DNA from: Geothermobacter hydrogeniphilus
Lineage (GTDB): Bacteria > Desulfobacterota > Desulfuromonadia > Desulfuromonadales > Geothermobacteraceae
Reading direction: 5' to 3'
Assembly (NCBI RefSeq): GCF_002093115.1
Contig: NZ_NAAD01000012.1
Location: 62,001-126,000 of the forward strand
DNA: 64,000 bases
In this document: positions 46,310 through 53,264 of the stretch, piece by piece
How the letters are laid out: each line of letters starts with the position of its first letter
Position numbering within the stretch: position 1 is the first letter of the stretch
Program-made: the position numbers and the translations under genes
The notes under the pieces: model-generated
Told to the model about the DNA's origin: nothing
The model's input: only the letters and a program-made list of their open reading frames with translations
Databases searched by the model: none

Positions 46310-47392
46310 ATGAAAATTGCGATTTCCACCGGCGGCGGCGACTGCCCGGGACTGAACGCGGTGATCCGCGGGGTGGTACGTTCCGCCATCTTCCGCTACG
46401 GTTGGGAGGTGATCGGCATCCGTGACGGCCTCGACGGCCTGGTCCACGGCTGGGAACCGATCCCTCTCGGGCTCGACCAGGTCAAGGGCATCCTGTCGCG
46501 CGGCGGCACCATCATCGGCACCACCAACAAGGGCAACCCGTTCCGCTACGAGGTCGAGGAGAACGGGACCCGGGTGGTCCACGATCTCTCGGCCCGGGTC
46601 CTGGACAATTTTCGCGCAACCGGGGCCGAGGCGCTGATCATGGTCGGTGGTGACGGCACCCTCGGCATCGGCCGCCAACTGATGGATCTCGGCATCCCCT
46701 GCGTCTTTGTCCCCAAGACCATCGACTGTGACGTCGCCGCCACCGATTCGACCTTCGGCTATCACACCGCGGTCGGCATCGTCACCGAGGCCCTCGACCG
46801 CCTGCACACCACCGCCGAAAGCCACCGCCGGGCGATGGTGGTCGAGGTGATGGGGCGCTACGCCGGCTGGATCGCGCTGGAGTCGGGCATTGCCGGGTCG
46901 GCCGATGTCATCCTGCTGCCGGAAATCCCCTACGACCTCGACGCCGTCTTCAACAAGCTGGAGGGACGCAAAAAACTGGGCCGTAATTTTTCGGTGGTGG
47001 TGGTCGCCGAAGGGGCTCTGCCGAAGGAAGGCAGCCGCACCGTCGCCGTGGCGGCCGAAACCGATGGCCGCGCCGAACGGCTCGGCGGGGTCGGACAGGT
47101 GGTGGCGCAGCAGATCGAAGAGGGACTGGGGATCGAAACCCGCACCGTGGTGCTGGGACACGTGCAGCGCGGCGGCACCCCGTCCCACACCGACCGCATC
47201 CTCGGCTCACGCTTCGGGGTCGAGGCGGTGGAACTGATCCGTCGCGGCGAGTTCGGCCGCATGGTGTCGCTCAAGGGGCAGGAGATCGTCTCGGTGCCGG
47301 TCGCCGACGCGATCGACAACCTGCGACTGGTCGACCCGGACGGGCAGCTGGTCGCCACCGCCGAGGCGCTGGGGATCTGCTGCGGGCGCTGA
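46310..47392 (+). CDS. pfkA: 6-phosphofructokinase, group III-like
   Basis: A 360-residue PFK. GGGDCPGLNAVIRGVVR (~8-24), MVGGDGTLGIGRQL (~109-122) and VPKTIDCDVAATDSTFGYHTAV (~132-153) are the nucleotide and sugar phosphate blocks. The GGDG form (glycine where PPi enzymes have aspartate) suggests ATP as donor, while the lysine in PKTID is the residue found in PPi and group III enzymes. Cysteine replaces asparagine in the usual TIDND motif. RBS TTGGAGG upstream. Confidence 0.9.
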   Translation: MKIAISTGGGDCPGLNAVIRGVVRSAIFRYGWEVIGIRDGLDGLVHGWEPIPLGLDQVKGILSRGGTIIGTTNKGNPFRYEVEENGTRVVHDLSARVLDNFRATGAEALIMVGGDGTLGIGRQLMDLGIPCVFVPKTIDCDVAATDSTFGYHTAVGIVTEALDRLHTTAESHRRAMVVEVMGRYAGWIALESGIAGSADVILLPEIPYDLDAVFNKLEGRKKLGRNFSVVVVAEGALPKEGSRTVAVAAETDGRAERLGGVGQVVAQQIEEGLGIETRTVVLGHVQRGGTPSHTDRILGSRFGVEAVELIRRGEFGRMVSLKGQEIVSVPVADAIDNLRLVDPDGQLVATAEALGICCGR

Positions 47393-47443
47393 ACGGGGCG
47401 GAAAAGAAAAGGACCGCCCCGCCTTCCCGCGATACCACAGGCC

Positions 47444-47977
47444 TCAGGGATTCAGGTGCCACATGCTGTCTGCGCCGAACCGCTCCGCCAGCGATTTCGA
47501 CTGTTCGCGTTTCGCCAGGCGTTCACGGGCCCGCGCCGGGGCCCCGGCGAAGAGGAACTTCTCCAGTTCGGTTTCCGGAATCACCTCCGGAACCATCTGC
47601 TTTTCGCCGTTGACGTCGAGGGCCACGAAGGTCAGGAAGGATGTGGCGCAGACAGTGCGTTCACCGCTCAGCATATCCTCGGCGACCACCTTGACGAACA
47701 CCTCCACCGAGGTGCGGTGGGCCCAGGTGGCGAAGGCTTCGAGACAGACGGTCTGGCCGTTGCGGATCGGATGAAGAAAATCGACCGAGTCGGTGGAGGC
47801 GGTCACCACCGAGGTGCGGGCGTGGCGGGTGGCGGCAATGGCGGCGATGTCGTCGATATGGAACATCACCCGGCCGCCGAACATGGTGCCGTAGTTGTTG
47901 GTGTCCGGCGGCAGGACCAGCGAGGTCCTGATGGTCCGCGACTCGCGACAGAACTTGGCGGCTTTTCTGCTCATCAT
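47444..47977 (-). CDS. Acyl-CoA thioesterase (YciA/hotdog family)
   Basis: A 177-residue single hotdog-domain enzyme. LVLPPDTNNYGTMFGGRVMFHIDDIAAIAATRHAR (~20-54) carries the conserved N-x-G-x(2)-F-GG...D active-site pattern, and TASTDSVDFLHPIRNGQTVCLEAFATWAHRTSVEVFVKV follows. The C-terminal ~30 residues are helical and charged. It hydrolyses acyl-CoAs in the cytoplasm, with broad specificity in this family. AAAGGAGA is 7 bp before the start. Confidence 0.9.
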   Translation of the reverse strand: MMSRKAAKFCRESRTIRTSLVLPPDTNNYGTMFGGRVMFHIDDIAAIAATRHARTSVVTASTDSVDFLHPIRNGQTVCLEAFATWAHRTSVEVFVKVVAEDMLSGERTVCATSFLTFVALDVNGEKQMVPEVIPETELEKFLFAGAPARARERLAKREQSKSLAERFGADSMWHLNP

Positions 47978-48017
47978 CTCGTCTCCTTTTGCGTCCCGGC
48001 GTCAGCCGTTGCCAAAA

Positions 48018-48179
48018 CCTGAATCAGTGAGTTTCTGTTGGATGGAGAGTACAAGTGCTGGGTCTGAAAGAGGTTTCCAAAAATCTGAAGCGCACCCATA
48101 GGTTCGCTGGTGATTTTTGGGAAGCTCTGGCAGATCAATGACTTGTGCTATCCGCTGACAAGGAACTCACTGATTCAGG
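48018..48179 (+). mobile_element. 162-bp palindromic MITE-like element, copy 4
   Basis: Same length and ends as the other three. The flanks are CAAAA (48013-48017) and TAAAA (48180-48184), a slightly decayed 5-bp duplication. Its right part is read as the last codons and stop of the minus-strand gene 48135-48950. Confidence 0.85.
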
Positions 48180-48950
48180 TAAAACCTTCGTCAGCATGGC
48201 TTCAAGCTCCTCGGCGACTGTCGCCGCGTCATCATAGGGCAGCAGAGCACTGCCGACCGGCACGACGGCGGAAGCCTCTCCCGGCTGCTGCAGCTGAATA
48301 AGCGGCTTGCCGCACCCGCAGGCCAGCCCCAGAGCCAGCATAACCTCGGGAGAACAACCGGCGAGGTCGAGGATCACCAGCCGGCAGGCATGGAGCCGCC
48401 GGCAGAGTTCGGCAAAGCCATTGCTGTCCGCCAGGAATCCTTCGGCCCTGAAACAGCGGAATCCCCGTGCCTCCAGCGCCGGTTGAATGCCCCGGCGGAA
48501 AAGCTGCTCCCCGGCCGTCCCGGCGGGAACGACGACCAGGGCCAGGTCGTCTTCGGCCGGCGGCTCAATGGGACGGCCCTCCCGGTCGCGCGAAAAAAAC
48601 CGTTCCAGAGGATGCGGCCCGGCAGCTTTCTCGACAGCCTTCCGGGTCAGTTCTTCGAGCTTCTCTTCGAGATGCACGATCTGCTGCCGGATGGTCCGAA
48701 CCAGTTTATCGACCGTCTCCGGACGAATAGACTTGCCGCTCGGAGAAAAATCCGCATCGGTCAACTTGAACGGCGGCGCTGAAAGAACCTGCGCCGCCTG
48801 CAGATCCTCGACCAGCCGGTTGTAGCCCTTGTTCCAGCTTGCAAACGGCCGCGGGTAAACATACTGGTTCTGCTTGCGGTAATGGCGAATCTTGCCGAGG
48901 ATATAACTGAGCTGTTCAATATATCCGGAAAGCTGTTGCCGATCTGTCAT
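48135..48950 (-). CDS. Nucleoside 2-deoxyribosyltransferase-like protein with MITE-derived C-terminus
   Basis: A 271-residue protein, not firmly recognised. The N-terminal ~125 residues are helical and charged (a possible coiled coil around 75-110, VDKLVRTIRQQIVHLEEKLEELTRK). The C-terminal domain (about 140-260) reads LALVVVPAG, IQPALEARGFRCFRAEGF, CRLVILDLAGCSPEVMLALGLACGCGKPLIQL; this follows the pattern of the nucleoside deoxyribosyltransferase/TIR-like Rossmann family (DLTGxNPNVxYELGxAHAxGKP). The last ~15 residues (ESVSSLSADSTSH region) are encoded by the MITE, which replaced the original end. Start 48950 has GAGGAG upstream. Confidence 0.6.
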   Translation of the reverse strand: MTDRQQLSGYIEQLSYILGKIRHYRKQNQYVYPRPFASWNKGYNRLVEDLQAAQVLSAPPFKLTDADFSPSGKSIRPETVDKLVRTIRQQIVHLEEKLEELTRKAVEKAAGPHPLERFFSRDREGRPIEPPAEDDLALVVVPAGTAGEQLFRRGIQPALEARGFRCFRAEGFLADSNGFAELCRRLHACRLVILDLAGCSPEVMLALGLACGCGKPLIQLQQPGEASAVVPVGSALLPYDDAATVAEELEAMLTKVLPESVSSLSADSTSH

Positions 48951-49069
48951 GCTGCTCCTCCATCTATCTCCTCCCGGCCGAACGGGCCGGTCTGCCGGAG
49001 TGCATATACAGCATATCGGGATTCCAGGCAAGGCGCGACTTTCAACCCAAATCCACCGGCAAAAAAAAT

Positions 49070-49105
49070 TTGACAACAACAATCTATTTGGCTATTTTGC
49101 CAAAT
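49070..49105 (+). promoter_or_regulatory. arsR-type promoter with overlapping operator
   Basis: TTGACA (49070-49075), 17 bp, TATTTT (49093-49098). The palindrome ATTTGGC-N6-GCCAAAT (49086-49105) covers the -10 region and touches the start codon. The same palindrome half-sites recur before the permease at 49596. Confidence 0.75.
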
Positions 49106-49435
49106 ATGAACACGCAACGCCGCCAACAACTCGAAGCCCGCGCCCGGGTCCTCAAGGCCCTGGCCCACCCCTCCCGGCTGCTGATGGTCGAAGAGCTGGA
49201 AGCCGGAGAGCGCTGCGTCTGCGACCTGCAGCAACTGGTCGGCGCCGACATGTCAACCGTGTCAAAACACCTGAGTGTATTGAAGAACGCCGGCATCGTC
49301 ACCGACGACAAGCGTGGCAACCAGGTCTTCTACCGCCTGCGGGTCCCCTGCGTAACCGGTTTCTTCGACTGCATCGAGGCGGTACTGAGCGAGCAGGCAA
49401 GGTGCAGTTCGGCAGTGTGCGGAGGAAAAGGCTAA
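49106..49435 (+). CDS. ArsR-family metalloregulator
   Basis: A 109-residue winged-helix repressor: RVLKALAHPSRLLMVEELEAGERCVCDLQQLVGADMSTVSKHLSVLKNAGIV (~12-63) with the CVC pair in the ArsR-type recognition-helix region. Further cysteines (VPCVTGFFDC, ARCSSAVC) near the C-terminus are candidate metal ligands. No ribosome-binding site precedes the ATG, and the predicted transcript starts at about the A of the ATG, so it is probably leaderless. It should repress itself and the permease operon. Confidence 0.88.
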   Translation: MNTQRRQQLEARARVLKALAHPSRLLMVEELEAGERCVCDLQQLVGADMSTVSKHLSVLKNAGIVTDDKRGNQVFYRLRVPCVTGFFDCIEAVLSEQARCSSAVCGGKG

Positions 49436-49440
49436 AGCGG

Positions 49441-49575
49441 CCACCAAGACACCAAGGACGCTTATCAACGGCGGCTAAAGGCGAAGGGCCAAAGGTCAAG
49501 GGGAAAAGCGTCAGGACCCTTAGCCTTTAGCCCTTCGCCCTTGGCCGATTTTGATTCTCCTGGCGCCTTGGCGGC
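49441..49575. repeat. Intergenic hairpin repeat (CCACCAAGACACCAAGG family), copy 1
   Basis: Outer arms CCACCAAGACACCAAGG and CCTGGCGCCTTGGCGG; inner arms GGCTAAAGGCGAAGGGCCAAAGG and CCCTTAGCCTTTAGCCCTTCGCCCTTGGCC. It fills the gap between the regulator and the permease promoter. Confidence 0.7.
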
Positions 49576-49595
49576 AGATTAGGCTTTACGCAAGT

Positions 49596-49614
49596 ATTTG
49601 GCAATTTGACCAAT
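49596..49614 (+). promoter_or_regulatory. Second ArsR-type operator
   Basis: ATTTGGCAATTTGACCAAT, an imperfect match to the palindrome at 49086-49105, 13 bp upstream of the permease start. Confidence 0.65.
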
Positions 49615-49627
49615 AAGGAAGCTGCTT

Positions 49628-50935
49628 ATGGACTGGAAAAGCGAATGGAAACCGCTCGCCTGGATCATCGTCGTCTTTGCCGGCTGCTTCTTCCTGCCGG
49701 TGGAGGCGCCGCGGGTGCAGGGGGCGATCATGGAGTCGCTGCACCTGGTGAAGTGGTATGCCCGCGAACATGTGCTGCTCTGCCTGGTGCCGGCCTTCTT
49801 CATCGCCGGGGCGGTGGCGGTGTTCGTCAGCCGGCAGGCGGTGATGAAATACCTCGGCCCGAAGGCGAACAAGATGCTGGCCTACGGCGTCGCCGCGGTC
49901 TCGGGGACCATCCTCGCGGTCTGTTCCTGCACCATCCTGCCGCTGTTCGCCGGCATCTACCGGATGGGTGCGGGGCTGGGACCGGCCTGCGCCTTCCTCT
50001 ACTCGGGACCGGCGATCAACATCCTCGCCATCATCCTCACCGCCCGCATTCTCGGTCCGGAGATGGGCATCGCCCGCGCCGTCGGGGCAATCCTCTTTGC
50101 CGTGGTCATCGGCCTCGCCATGCACTTCTTCTTCCGCCACGAAGAGGCGGAAAAAGCCGCCGCGGCGCCGATGATAGGTGAAGAGGACGGGAGTCGGCCG
50201 CTGTGGCAGACCAGCCTCTATTTCGCCAGCATGGTCGGCATCCTGGTCTTCGCCAACTGGGGGAAAACGAATGATCCAACCGGCCTCTGGCATGCCATCT
50301 ACGCCGCCAAGTGGTGGATCACCAGCGGCTTCTCCGTTGCCCTGGCCGTCATGCTGGCGACCTGGTTCAAGCTCGGCTTCACCCGCATCCTCATCGCCGG
50401 CCTGCCGGCAGCGCTGATGGCGATCCTTCAGCCGCAGCATCCTGCCCTCGCCTTCACCTTCGGCGTCATCGGCCTGTCGGTGCTGAGCAACCTGAAAGCC
50501 ACCCGGGACGGCGAAATGGGCCAGTGGTTCGAGGAAAGCTGGGATTTCACCAAGAAGATCCTGCCGCTGCTGCTGATCGGCGTGCTGATCGCCGGGGTGC
50601 TGCTCGGTCGCCCGGGGCACGAGGGCCTGATCCCGTCGACCTGGGTCGCCTCGCTGGTCGGCGGCAACTCGGTCTTTGCCAACCTCTTTGCCTCGGTGTT
50701 CGGCGCCTTCATGTACTTCGCCACCCTCACCGAAGTGCCGATCCTGCAGGGGCTGATGGGTGCCGGCATGGGCAAGGGCCCGGCGCTGGCGCTGCTGCTC
50801 GCCGGCCCCGCCCTCTCGCTGCCGAACATGCTGGTGATCCGTAGCGTGATGGGAACGAAAAAGACCATTGTCTTCGTCGCGCTGGTGATGGTGATGGCGA
50901 CCCTCAGCGGACTGATTTACGGGGCGTTATTTTAA
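49628..50935 (+). CDS. ArsP-like permease (PF03773 family)
   Basis: A 435-residue membrane protein with about ten helices. GTILAVCSCTILPLFAGIYRMGAGLGPACAFLYSGPAINILAI (~96-138) is the family hallmark with the CSC pair; a second related block is LASVFGAFMYFATLTEVPILQGLMGAGMGKGPALALLLAGPALSLPNML near the end. Members export organoarsenicals or act in unknown metal(loid) export. The adjacent ArsR gene and the downstream thioredoxin-like protein form a common set with it. RBS AAGGAAG. Confidence 0.88.
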   Translation: MDWKSEWKPLAWIIVVFAGCFFLPVEAPRVQGAIMESLHLVKWYAREHVLLCLVPAFFIAGAVAVFVSRQAVMKYLGPKANKMLAYGVAAVSGTILAVCSCTILPLFAGIYRMGAGLGPACAFLYSGPAINILAIILTARILGPEMGIARAVGAILFAVVIGLAMHFFFRHEEAEKAAAAPMIGEEDGSRPLWQTSLYFASMVGILVFANWGKTNDPTGLWHAIYAAKWWITSGFSVALAVMLATWFKLGFTRILIAGLPAALMAILQPQHPALAFTFGVIGLSVLSNLKATRDGEMGQWFEESWDFTKKILPLLLIGVLIAGVLLGRPGHEGLIPSTWVASLVGGNSVFANLFASVFGAFMYFATLTEVPILQGLMGAGMGKGPALALLLAGPALSLPNMLVIRSVMGTKKTIVFVALVMVMATLSGLIYGALF

Positions 50936-50946
50936 AAAACATGATT

Positions 50947-51020
50947 GCCACCAAGACACCAAGGACACGAAGAAAACCTTATTTTTTTGCCTTTCTTGGT
51001 GAACTTGGTGCCTTGGTGGC
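50947..51020. repeat. Intergenic hairpin repeat (CCACCAAGACACCAAGG family), copy 2
   Basis: GCCACCAAGACACCAAGGACACGAAG on the left pairs with TTCTTGGTGAACTTGGTGCCTTGGTGGC on the right. Between permease and thioredoxin-like gene. Confidence 0.7.
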
Positions 51021-51048
51021 CTCAAGCCTGAAAAAAGGAGCAACGAAG

Positions 51049-51282
51049 ATGAAAAAAATCCAGATCCTCGGAACCGGTTGTGCCAGGTGCCGGAAACTGG
51101 CGGCGAACACCAGGCAGGCGGCCGACAAGCTTGGCCTCGACTACGAGATGGAGAAGGTCACCGACATCAACGACATCATGAAATTTGGTCTCATGTCGTC
51201 ACCGGGACTTGCAGTCGACGGCGTACTGGTGTTGTCCGGCAAGGTGCCGAGCCCGGCCGAGATCGAAAAGTTATTAGGGTGA
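51049..51282 (+). CDS. Small thioredoxin-fold protein (redox-active disulfide protein 2 family)
   Basis: A 77-residue protein with the redox motif GCARC (~10-14: GTGCARCRKL) and the cis-proline block MSSPGLAVDGVLVLSGKVPS (~49-68). It belongs to the MTH895/TM0996-like thioredoxins that accompany ArsP-like permeases. It may reduce or deliver thiol-bound metalloid to the permease. AAAGGAG is 8 bp before the ATG. Confidence 0.88.
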   Translation: MKKIQILGTGCARCRKLAANTRQAADKLGLDYEMEKVTDINDIMKFGLMSSPGLAVDGVLVLSGKVPSPAEIEKLLG

Positions 51283-51291
51283 ATTCCTTGA

Positions 51292-51453
51292 AATCGACGA
51301 AACAAGACGGGTCGCGTCATTCAGGTCGGTTTAGAGCGTCTCTCGCCGCTGGCCGATGTCGCCATCGGCGGGCTGATCATCGGCACCATATTGACGTTGA
51401 TATACATTCCAATTTTTGCATATAGTGTTGAATGGAAAATTATCGACCGGTAA
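51292..51453 (+). pseudogene. C-terminal remnant of a heavy-metal RND efflux pump
   Basis: Open frame without a start. The segment VGLERLSPLADVAIGGLIIGTILTLIYIPIFAYSVEWK ends at a stop at 51451-51453. The block SPLADVAIGGLI.GT.LTL...P is the last transmembrane helix of CusA/CzcA-type pumps (about 1,000 residues), so more than 95% of the gene has been deleted. Confidence 0.6.
51397..51426 (+). promoter_or_regulatory. Candidate promoter for the DUF3365 gene
   Basis: TTGATA (51397-51402), 18 bp, TATAGT (51421-51426). It lies inside the RND remnant. ATTGAC-TT-ATAT and GCATATA blocks here recur near the promoter at 52230. Confidence 0.4.
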
Positions 51454-51520
51454 CACCGATGCCCGGCATGGCAGTCATTGCCGCTACCGGCCGAAAGCTC
51501 CGGAACCCGTGGAGAATGCG

Positions 51521-52090
51521 ATGAAGAAAATGCCCGTTCTGATATGCCTGTTCCTGCTGCTCACTCCCGGCCTGCTGCCGGCAGCCGATGAAGCCGCCCT
51601 TAAAGCCGAGGCCGGCACCCTGGTCAAAACCTATGTCGCCAGGCTCAAGGGCGCGCTGCAGATGTCCATGGCGATGGGCGGTCCGGTGCGGGCGATTGAC
51701 ACCTGCGGCAGACAGGCACCGAAATTCGCCGCCGAGATGGAAGCCGCCAGCGGCTGGAAAATCGGCCGCACCAGCCTGCGCGCCCGCAATCCGCTCAACC
51801 ACCCCGACGCCTGGGAAAAAGCAGGCATGGAGGAGTTTGAACGGCAGCACCGGGCCGGAATTCCGGTCGGCAAACTGGTCAAAAGCGAGATCGTGCAACA
51901 GGGACAACAGCGCCGCTTCCGTTTTCTCAAGGCGATTCCGACCGGCAGGCTCTGCCTGACCTGCCATGGCGACAACATCGCCCCGGAAATCCGCCGGGCA
52001 CTGCGGCGCAATTATCCGCGGGATCAGGCGACCGGCTTCAAGGTCGGCGACCTGCGCGGCGCCTTCACCCTCAGCAAACCACTGGACTGA
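51521..52090 (+). CDS. DUF3365 (Tll0287-like) haem protein
   Basis: A 189-residue exported protein. Signal peptide 1-22 (MPVLICLFLLLTPGLLPA). The DUF3365 domain spans about 30-185: AIDTCGRQAPKFAAEMEAASGWKIGRTSLRARNPLNHPDAWE, and a CXXCH haem site in GRLCLTCHGDN (~145-155). It is a periplasmic haem c sensor or electron carrier. The start is the ATG at 51521 (GGAGAATGCG upstream); the longer frame adds an implausible N-terminus. Confidence 0.87.
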   Translation: MKKMPVLICLFLLLTPGLLPAADEAALKAEAGTLVKTYVARLKGALQMSMAMGGPVRAIDTCGRQAPKFAAEMEAASGWKIGRTSLRARNPLNHPDAWEKAGMEEFERQHRAGIPVGKLVKSEIVQQGQQRRFRFLKAIPTGRLCLTCHGDNIAPEIRRALRRNYPRDQATGFKVGDLRGAFTLSKPLD

Positions 52091-52115
52091 AACCTCTGTG
52101 GTCACGCCCCCCCCC

Positions 52116-52147
52116 CCGGCCCCCCCTGGTGATCCGGGGGGGGCCGG
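52116..52147. terminator. GC-rich hairpin after the DUF3365 gene
   Basis: CCGGCCCCCCCTGG and CCGGGGGGGGCCGG arms with a small loop, preceded by a run of 11 cytosines that could slip or be miscalled. Confidence 0.45.
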
Positions 52148-52229
52148 AACCTCAGCAAATCGATTCCCGACCATATTCCCCGTTTCCGTATCATTTTTAT
52201 TCCAGCGTAAAATATGATGAAATACTATA

Positions 52230-52258
52230 TTGACATTCATATATTGCGTTACTATATT
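52230..52258 (+). promoter_or_regulatory. Strong sigma-70 promoter before the NifX-like gene
   Basis: TTGACA (52230-52235), 17 bp, TATATT (52253-52258): perfect -35 and near-perfect -10. Leader of about 50 nt to the start at 52315. AT-rich palindromic surroundings (ACTATATTGACATTCATATATTG region) suggest an operator. Confidence 0.75.
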
Positions 52259-52314
52259 TGTGCATATACACAAAACGAGCCCCTCGGGAATCCTGGCGGG
52301 GCGGGGAGGTCATC

Positions 52315-52704
52315 ATGAAAATCTGTTTTCCGGTTGTTGAAAACCAGGGTCTTGAAAGCGAAGTCCACGGGCACTTTGGCTCGGCACCGCAGTTTATCGT
52401 CGTCGACACCCTGAGTCGCGAAATCCGGGCGCTGAGCAACAGTGATCAGCACCACGCTCACGGCGCCTGTCAACCGCTGAAAGCCCTCGGCGGCCAGGAT
52501 GTCGACGCCATCGTCGTCGGCGGTATCGGCGCCGGCGCACTGCGGGGCCTGAACCGGGCCGGGCTGACCGTTTACCAGGCCCAGGGGGTGACGATCGCCG
52601 ACAATATCACCTGTCTCGCCGAAGATGAGTTGCCGGTGCTGACTCCGGATCGGACCTGTGGCGGCCATGGTCATGGCCATGGGCACGGCGGCTGTCACCA
52701 CTGA
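52315..52704 (+). CDS. NifX/NifB-associated (dinitrogenase iron-molybdenum cofactor) family protein
   Basis: A 129-residue protein. KICFPVVENQGLESEVHGHFGSAPQFIVVD (2-31) and GGQDVDAIVVGGIGAGALRGLNRAGLTVYQA (~59-89) are the NifX/MTH1175 fold. It ends with a histidine/glycine/cysteine tail (CGGHGHGHGHGGCHH) that looks able to bind metal. Outside nif clusters these proteins are thought to handle metal clusters. The DUF134 gene downstream is a frequent partner. Confidence 0.87.
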   Translation: MKICFPVVENQGLESEVHGHFGSAPQFIVVDTLSREIRALSNSDQHHAHGACQPLKALGGQDVDAIVVGGIGAGALRGLNRAGLTVYQAQGVTIADNITCLAEDELPVLTPDRTCGGHGHGHGHGGCHH

Positions 52705-52716
52705 TCGATGTCTTCA

Positions 52717-52739
52717 GGGGCACTCCGCCGGGGTGCCCC
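52717..52739 (+). terminator. Hairpin after the NifX-like gene
   Basis: GGGGCAC / GTGCCCC arms around TCCGCCGGG; no T-run follows. Probably partial, since the next gene is in the same direction. Confidence 0.5.
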
Positions 52740-52757
52740 ATCCCACTGGAGCGAACC

Positions 52758-52829
52758 ATGACAGGCACTTTGAGCATGGGCGTCGCGAAACCTGAAGCGC
52801 TGATCCCGCGCGATTTTGCAGGTGACTGA
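52758..52829 (+). CDS. Possible 23-residue leader ORF
   Basis: ATG at 52758 preceded by GGAG, ending at TGA overlapping the ATG of the DUF134 gene (TGATG). The peptide (MTGTLSMGVAKPEALIPRD...) has no recognisable family. It could serve translational coupling; it could also be chance. Confidence 0.25.
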   Translation: MTGTLSMGVAKPEALIPRDFAGD

Positions 52830-53164
52830 TGACGCCCCGCCCGAGAAAACCGAGAAAATGCTGCAGCGCCCTGAGGGAGTTCGGCACGGTGATTTTCAAA
52901 CCGGCCGGAACGCCGCTGGTTGAACTGGAAAAAACCATCCTCTACCCCGATGAAACCGAAGCTGTCCATCTCTGCGACGGTCTCGGACTGACCCAGCAGC
53001 AGGCGGGAGAACGGATGGGGATTTCACGCGGTACGGTTCAGCGGCTGGTGGTCAGCGGTCGCAGGAAACTGATCGAAGCCCTGCTGGCCGGCCGGGCGAT
53101 TCTGCTCACGACGGAAGAACGGGTACCAGTCGCCGTATCCCCCGAAGAAGAACACCCCTGTTGA
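52829..53164 (+). CDS. DUF134-family DNA-binding protein
   Basis: A 111-residue regulator. N-terminal RPRKPRKCCSALREFGTVIFKPAGTPL (~3-29) and a sigma-region-4-like helix-turn-helix (~57-85: LTQQQAGERMGISRGTVQRLVVSGRRKLIEAL) define DUF134 (PF02001). It is linked to NifX-like proteins in many anaerobes and probably controls that gene. The start is supported by the TGATG coupling; no strong RBS is seen. Confidence 0.87.
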   Translation: MTPRPRKPRKCCSALREFGTVIFKPAGTPLVELEKTILYPDETEAVHLCDGLGLTQQQAGERMGISRGTVQRLVVSGRRKLIEALLAGRAILLTTEERVPVAVSPEEEHPC

Positions 53165-53264
53165 AACTGATTACTTCCGGGGTGGATCAGAGGGACCACA
53201 GACGCGCAGCTTCTCATCTCTGCTGACTTGAAACAGCGAGACAAGCCAAGGAGTTCTTTACATC

